Shown here piece after piece: positions 62,125 to 64,000 of a DNA stretch of 64,000 bases; position 1 is the stretch's first letter; each line of letters starts with the position of its first letter. The DNA lies in the NCBI GenBank assembly GCA_019417465.1, contig DXVF01000009.1, positions 16,964 through 80,963 of the forward strand, in the 5' to 3' direction. This DNA comes from Clostridiales bacterium (GTDB lineage: Bacteria > Bacillota > Clostridia > TANB77 > CAG-508). The notes under the pieces were generated by a model. It had not been told where the DNA came from, ran no database searches, and saw only the letters and a list, made by a program, of their open reading frames with translations. A program made the translations under genes and the position numbers.

Positions 62125-63354
62125 ATGTGGAAGAAAAAAGTATTATGTATTTTTCTTATTTTTATATTAATATTTAGTATAGCAGAAATTAAATATGCAG
62201 ATGATGAAATAGAAGATGTTTTAGAAAATGACGAATTAAATGAAGCAATTAATGTTTCTAGTGAAAGTGCGAATGAACCAGCCATAAATTCCAGAATAGC
62301 AGTTATATATGATAGAGAGTCTGGAAGAGTAATATGGGGGAAGAATGAAAATAAGAGAAGTGCGATGGCATCTACTACGAAAATAATGACATGTATAGTA
62401 GTACTTGAAAATGCAAATTTAAATGATGAAGTAAGTGTATCTAGTAAAGCTGCGGGTACAGGAGGTTCGAGACTTGGATTAAAAAAAGATAATAAAATCA
62501 CAATTAATGATTTATTATATGGATTAATGTTACGTTCTGGAAATGATGCAGCCGTAGCACTTGCGGAACATGTTGGTGGAGATAAGGAGGGATTTGCCAA
62601 GCTAATGAATGATAAAGCAGAAGAGCTTGGATTAAAAGATACACATTTTGTAACACCACATGGATTAGATGATCCAGAGCATTATACTACAGCTTATGAA
62701 CTTGCAAAAATAACAGACTATGCATTAAAGAATGAAAAATTTGCTAAGATAGTAAGTACAAAAGAATGTACAATTAGTATTAATGGATATTCTAAGCAGT
62801 TATCTAATACGAATGAATTATTAGGTTATTTGCAAGGTGTTAATGGTGTAAAGACAGGTTTTACTAATAATGCAGGTAGATGTTTAGTAACGTCGGTTAA
62901 TAGAAATAATTTTGAGATAATTACAGTAGTATTAGGTGCAGATACTAAAAAAATAAGGACATCAGATAGTATTAAATTGATAGAATATGCATATAAAAAT
63001 TATACTAAAATAAATATAGAAGATATTGTAAAAGAAAAATTTGATACATGGAAAAGTATAAATGAAAAAAGAATACAAATAAAAAAAGGAAAATGTGAAA
63101 GTGCCAAATTAGAAATAAAAGAAGTAAAAAATAAAATTATACCAATAAAAAATGAAAATATTGATAATGTAGATATTGAAATTAATTGTTTATATTATCT
63201 AATAGCACCTGTAGAAAAAGGGACAGTAATTGGAAATTTAAAGATAACATTAAATGGAGAAGTAATAGAAGTAGTGGATATAGTAAATATAGAAGAATTA
63301 GAAAAAAAGGATAGGTTTGATTACTTTTTTGAATTTTTGAAATCAATATATTGA
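62125..63354 (+). CDS. dacF: D-alanyl-D-alanine carboxypeptidase, DacF-type
   Basis: A signal peptide (KKVLCIFLIFILIFSIAEI) precedes the PBP5-type catalytic domain with MASTTKIMTC (SxxK), RSGNDAA (SxN) and VNGVKTGFT (KTG). The domain after about residue 300 is the beta-rich PBP5 C-terminal region, followed by a weak C-terminal anchor. It trims stem peptides of peptidoglycan outside the membrane; DacF-type enzymes act on the forespore cortex. Sequence is clearly paralogous to the gene at 19935. The hairpin over its RBS suggests special control. tRNA genes follow. Confidence 0.9.
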   Translation: MWKKKVLCIFLIFILIFSIAEIKYADDEIEDVLENDELNEAINVSSESANEPAINSRIAVIYDRESGRVIWGKNENKRSAMASTTKIMTCIVVLENANLNDEVSVSSKAAGTGGSRLGLKKDNKITINDLLYGLMLRSGNDAAVALAEHVGGDKEGFAKLMNDKAEELGLKDTHFVTPHGLDDPEHYTTAYELAKITDYALKNEKFAKIVSTKECTISINGYSKQLSNTNELLGYLQGVNGVKTGFTNNAGRCLVTSVNRNNFEIITVVLGADTKKIRTSDSIKLIEYAYKNYTKINIEDIVKEKFDTWKSINEKRIQIKKGKCESAKLEIKEVKNKIIPIKNENIDNVDIEINCLYYLIAPVEKGTVIGNLKITLNGEVIEVVDIVNIEELEKKDRFDYFFEFLKSIY

Positions 63355-63405
63355 CTTTTGTAATTAAATTTGATATCATATAAATTGCTTCTAAAAGAAG
63401 CATAT

Positions 63406-63481
63406 GCGGGAATAGCTCAGTTGATAGAGCGCTGCCTTGCCAAGGCAGAGGTCGCGGGTTTGAGCCCCGTTTCCCGCTCCA
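63406..63481 (+). tRNA. tRNA-Gly (anticodon GCC)
   Basis: Full cloverleaf from GCGGGAA to encoded CCA with anticodon stem CTGCC/GGCAG and a normal seven-base loop TTGCCAA. It reads GGC and GGT. The loop is not enlarged, so this tRNA is not an obvious reader of CGGN quadruplets. Confidence 0.95.
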
Positions 63482-63562
63482 AATTTTATTATATGAAATT
63501 TTAACATTTAGTGTCATATTGAATATATATGTGCATATAATAAAGTATAATCAAATTTAAAC

Positions 63563-63636
63563 GGCGATATAGCCAAGTGGTAAGGCACGAGTCTGCAAAA
63601 CTCTGATCCCCGGTTCGAATCCGGGTGTCGCCTCCA
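63563..63636 (+). tRNA. tRNA-Cys (anticodon GCA)
   Basis: Full cloverleaf from GGCGATA to encoded CCA, anticodon loop CTGCAAA, T-arm GGTTCGAATCC. It follows tRNA-Gly by 81 bases and is followed by a terminator. Confidence 0.95.
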
Positions 63637-63674
63637 ATGACGTTTCTGTTCGAACTAATAGAACAGATTGATAC

Positions 63675-63708
63675 AAATATCATTCTAAAAAAGGATGGTA
63701 TTTTTTTG
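63675..63708 (+). terminator. Terminator after tRNA-Cys
   Basis: AAATATCATTC pairs with GGATGGTATTT (with G-U pairs) around A-rich loop and seven T follow. Confidence 0.8.
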
Positions 63709-63765
63709 TTGCAAAAATATACTTTTTCAGTATGTATTAAAATATATTTGTCTCGCAGAGCCACC

Positions 63766-63834
63766 GAGTTATGATGGTATGTCATAACTCATAGGGGAGA
63801 ACGCTTTAGTTAAGTACACTAAAATGTTCTCCCC
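63766..63834. repeat. Two adjacent perfect hairpins
   Basis: GAGTTATGA/TCATAACTC encloses 7 bases (63766-63790). Three bases later GGGGAGAAC/GTTCTCCCC (63794-63834) encloses a second stem, CTTTAGT/ACTAAAA with loop TAAGTAC. The second has high GC for this genome and no T-tract, so it is not an ordinary terminator. They may be the end of a mobile element or a recombination site. Confidence 0.5.
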
Positions 63835-63859
63835 ATATAATAGCTTAGTTTCTTAATAA

Positions 63860-63970
63860 TTAAGCTGTTTTCTTATTTATCATTTCTTCAATTGCTTTTT
63901 TCATATCATCAAAGCTAACTGGAAAAGAAATTATGGCAACACCTCTATTGTTAATGATAATATAAGAATG
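63860..63970 (-). CDS. C-terminal end of an unidentified gene, possibly partial
   Basis: Reading leftwards, an open frame gives IIINNRGVAIISFPVSFDDM then KKAIEEMINKKTA and stops at 63860. An in-frame TAA lies upstream near 63985 and no start codon with an RBS is visible, so this may be a small fragment or a gene broken by a frame change beyond 63970. I do not recognise the family. It sits behind the two hairpins, suggesting that a mobile or accessory element begins at the right edge. Confidence 0.3.
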   Translation of the reverse strand, partial: HSYIIINNRGVAIISFPVSFDDMKKAIEEMINKKTA

Positions 63971-64000
63971 TACAAAAAATGGAATTTAATCATGTACAAA

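Noticed and set aside
63182..63785. Minus-strand ORFs across the tRNA-Gly and tRNA-Cys genes
   Set aside because: They are antisense readings of dacF and the two tRNA genes, which fold as complete cloverleaves.

Overview
The window is AT-rich DNA from a spore-forming, Gram-positive, low-GC bacterium, most likely an uncultured member of the Clostridia. It carries spoIIR and a Spo0E-family gene, LCP, DacF-type and LysM cell-wall enzymes, an LPXTG surface protein, strong Shine-Dalgarno sites, and TTGACA/TATAAT promoters. Lineage is inferred from gene content and base composition only.

Layout. 1-12 kb: walJ (partial), murA, spoIIR, sugar-nucleotide enzymes, M14 and M18 peptidases, a YoeB/RelB-type toxin-antitoxin pair, tRNA-Arg, yhbY and a GDT1-type transporter. 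12-22 kb: an ABC-2 exporter operon, a YkvI-like transporter, cvpA, an LCP ligase, a D,D-carboxypeptidase, comEA and the initiator tRNA. 22.2-32.3 kb: a genomic island in the 3' half of the initiator tRNA gene, carrying an AlwI-like restriction-modification pair, decayed mobilisation genes and a four-gene LlaJI-like system (two m5C methyltransferases plus McrB-like and McrC-like subunits). It ends in an ATPase fragment and a degenerate tRNA 3' end. 32-47 kb: surface, oxidative-stress, lysozyme, rpsU-yqeY, M16 peptidase and Spo0E genes. 47-62 kb: a type IV secretion-like apparatus with no coupling protein or relaxase in view. 62-64 kb: dacF, tRNA-Gly, tRNA-Cys and a structured end.

Main discovery. 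Four otherwise well-conserved genes (murA, GDT1, cvpA and the secretion-system wall hydrolase) are each broken in frame. All six breaks look the same: the frame runs into a CGG codon, and omitting only its C restores the conserved protein, with the next codon GGN (Gly). In a by-eye scan of both strands I found no in-frame CGG in any confidently called intact gene, although CGG occurs out of frame many times and CGA, CGC and CGT are used as Arg. The one exception is a small 61-codon ORF. This suggests that CGG is not a normal sense codon here and that ribosomes shift +1 at it, or read CGGN as glycine. A systematic sequencing artefact must be excluded.

A second recurring theme is a terminator-like hairpin placed so that its 3' arm or loop is the ribosome binding site of the next gene. 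It is seen before an M14 peptidase, a YkvI-like transporter, a GH25 lysozyme and DacF.
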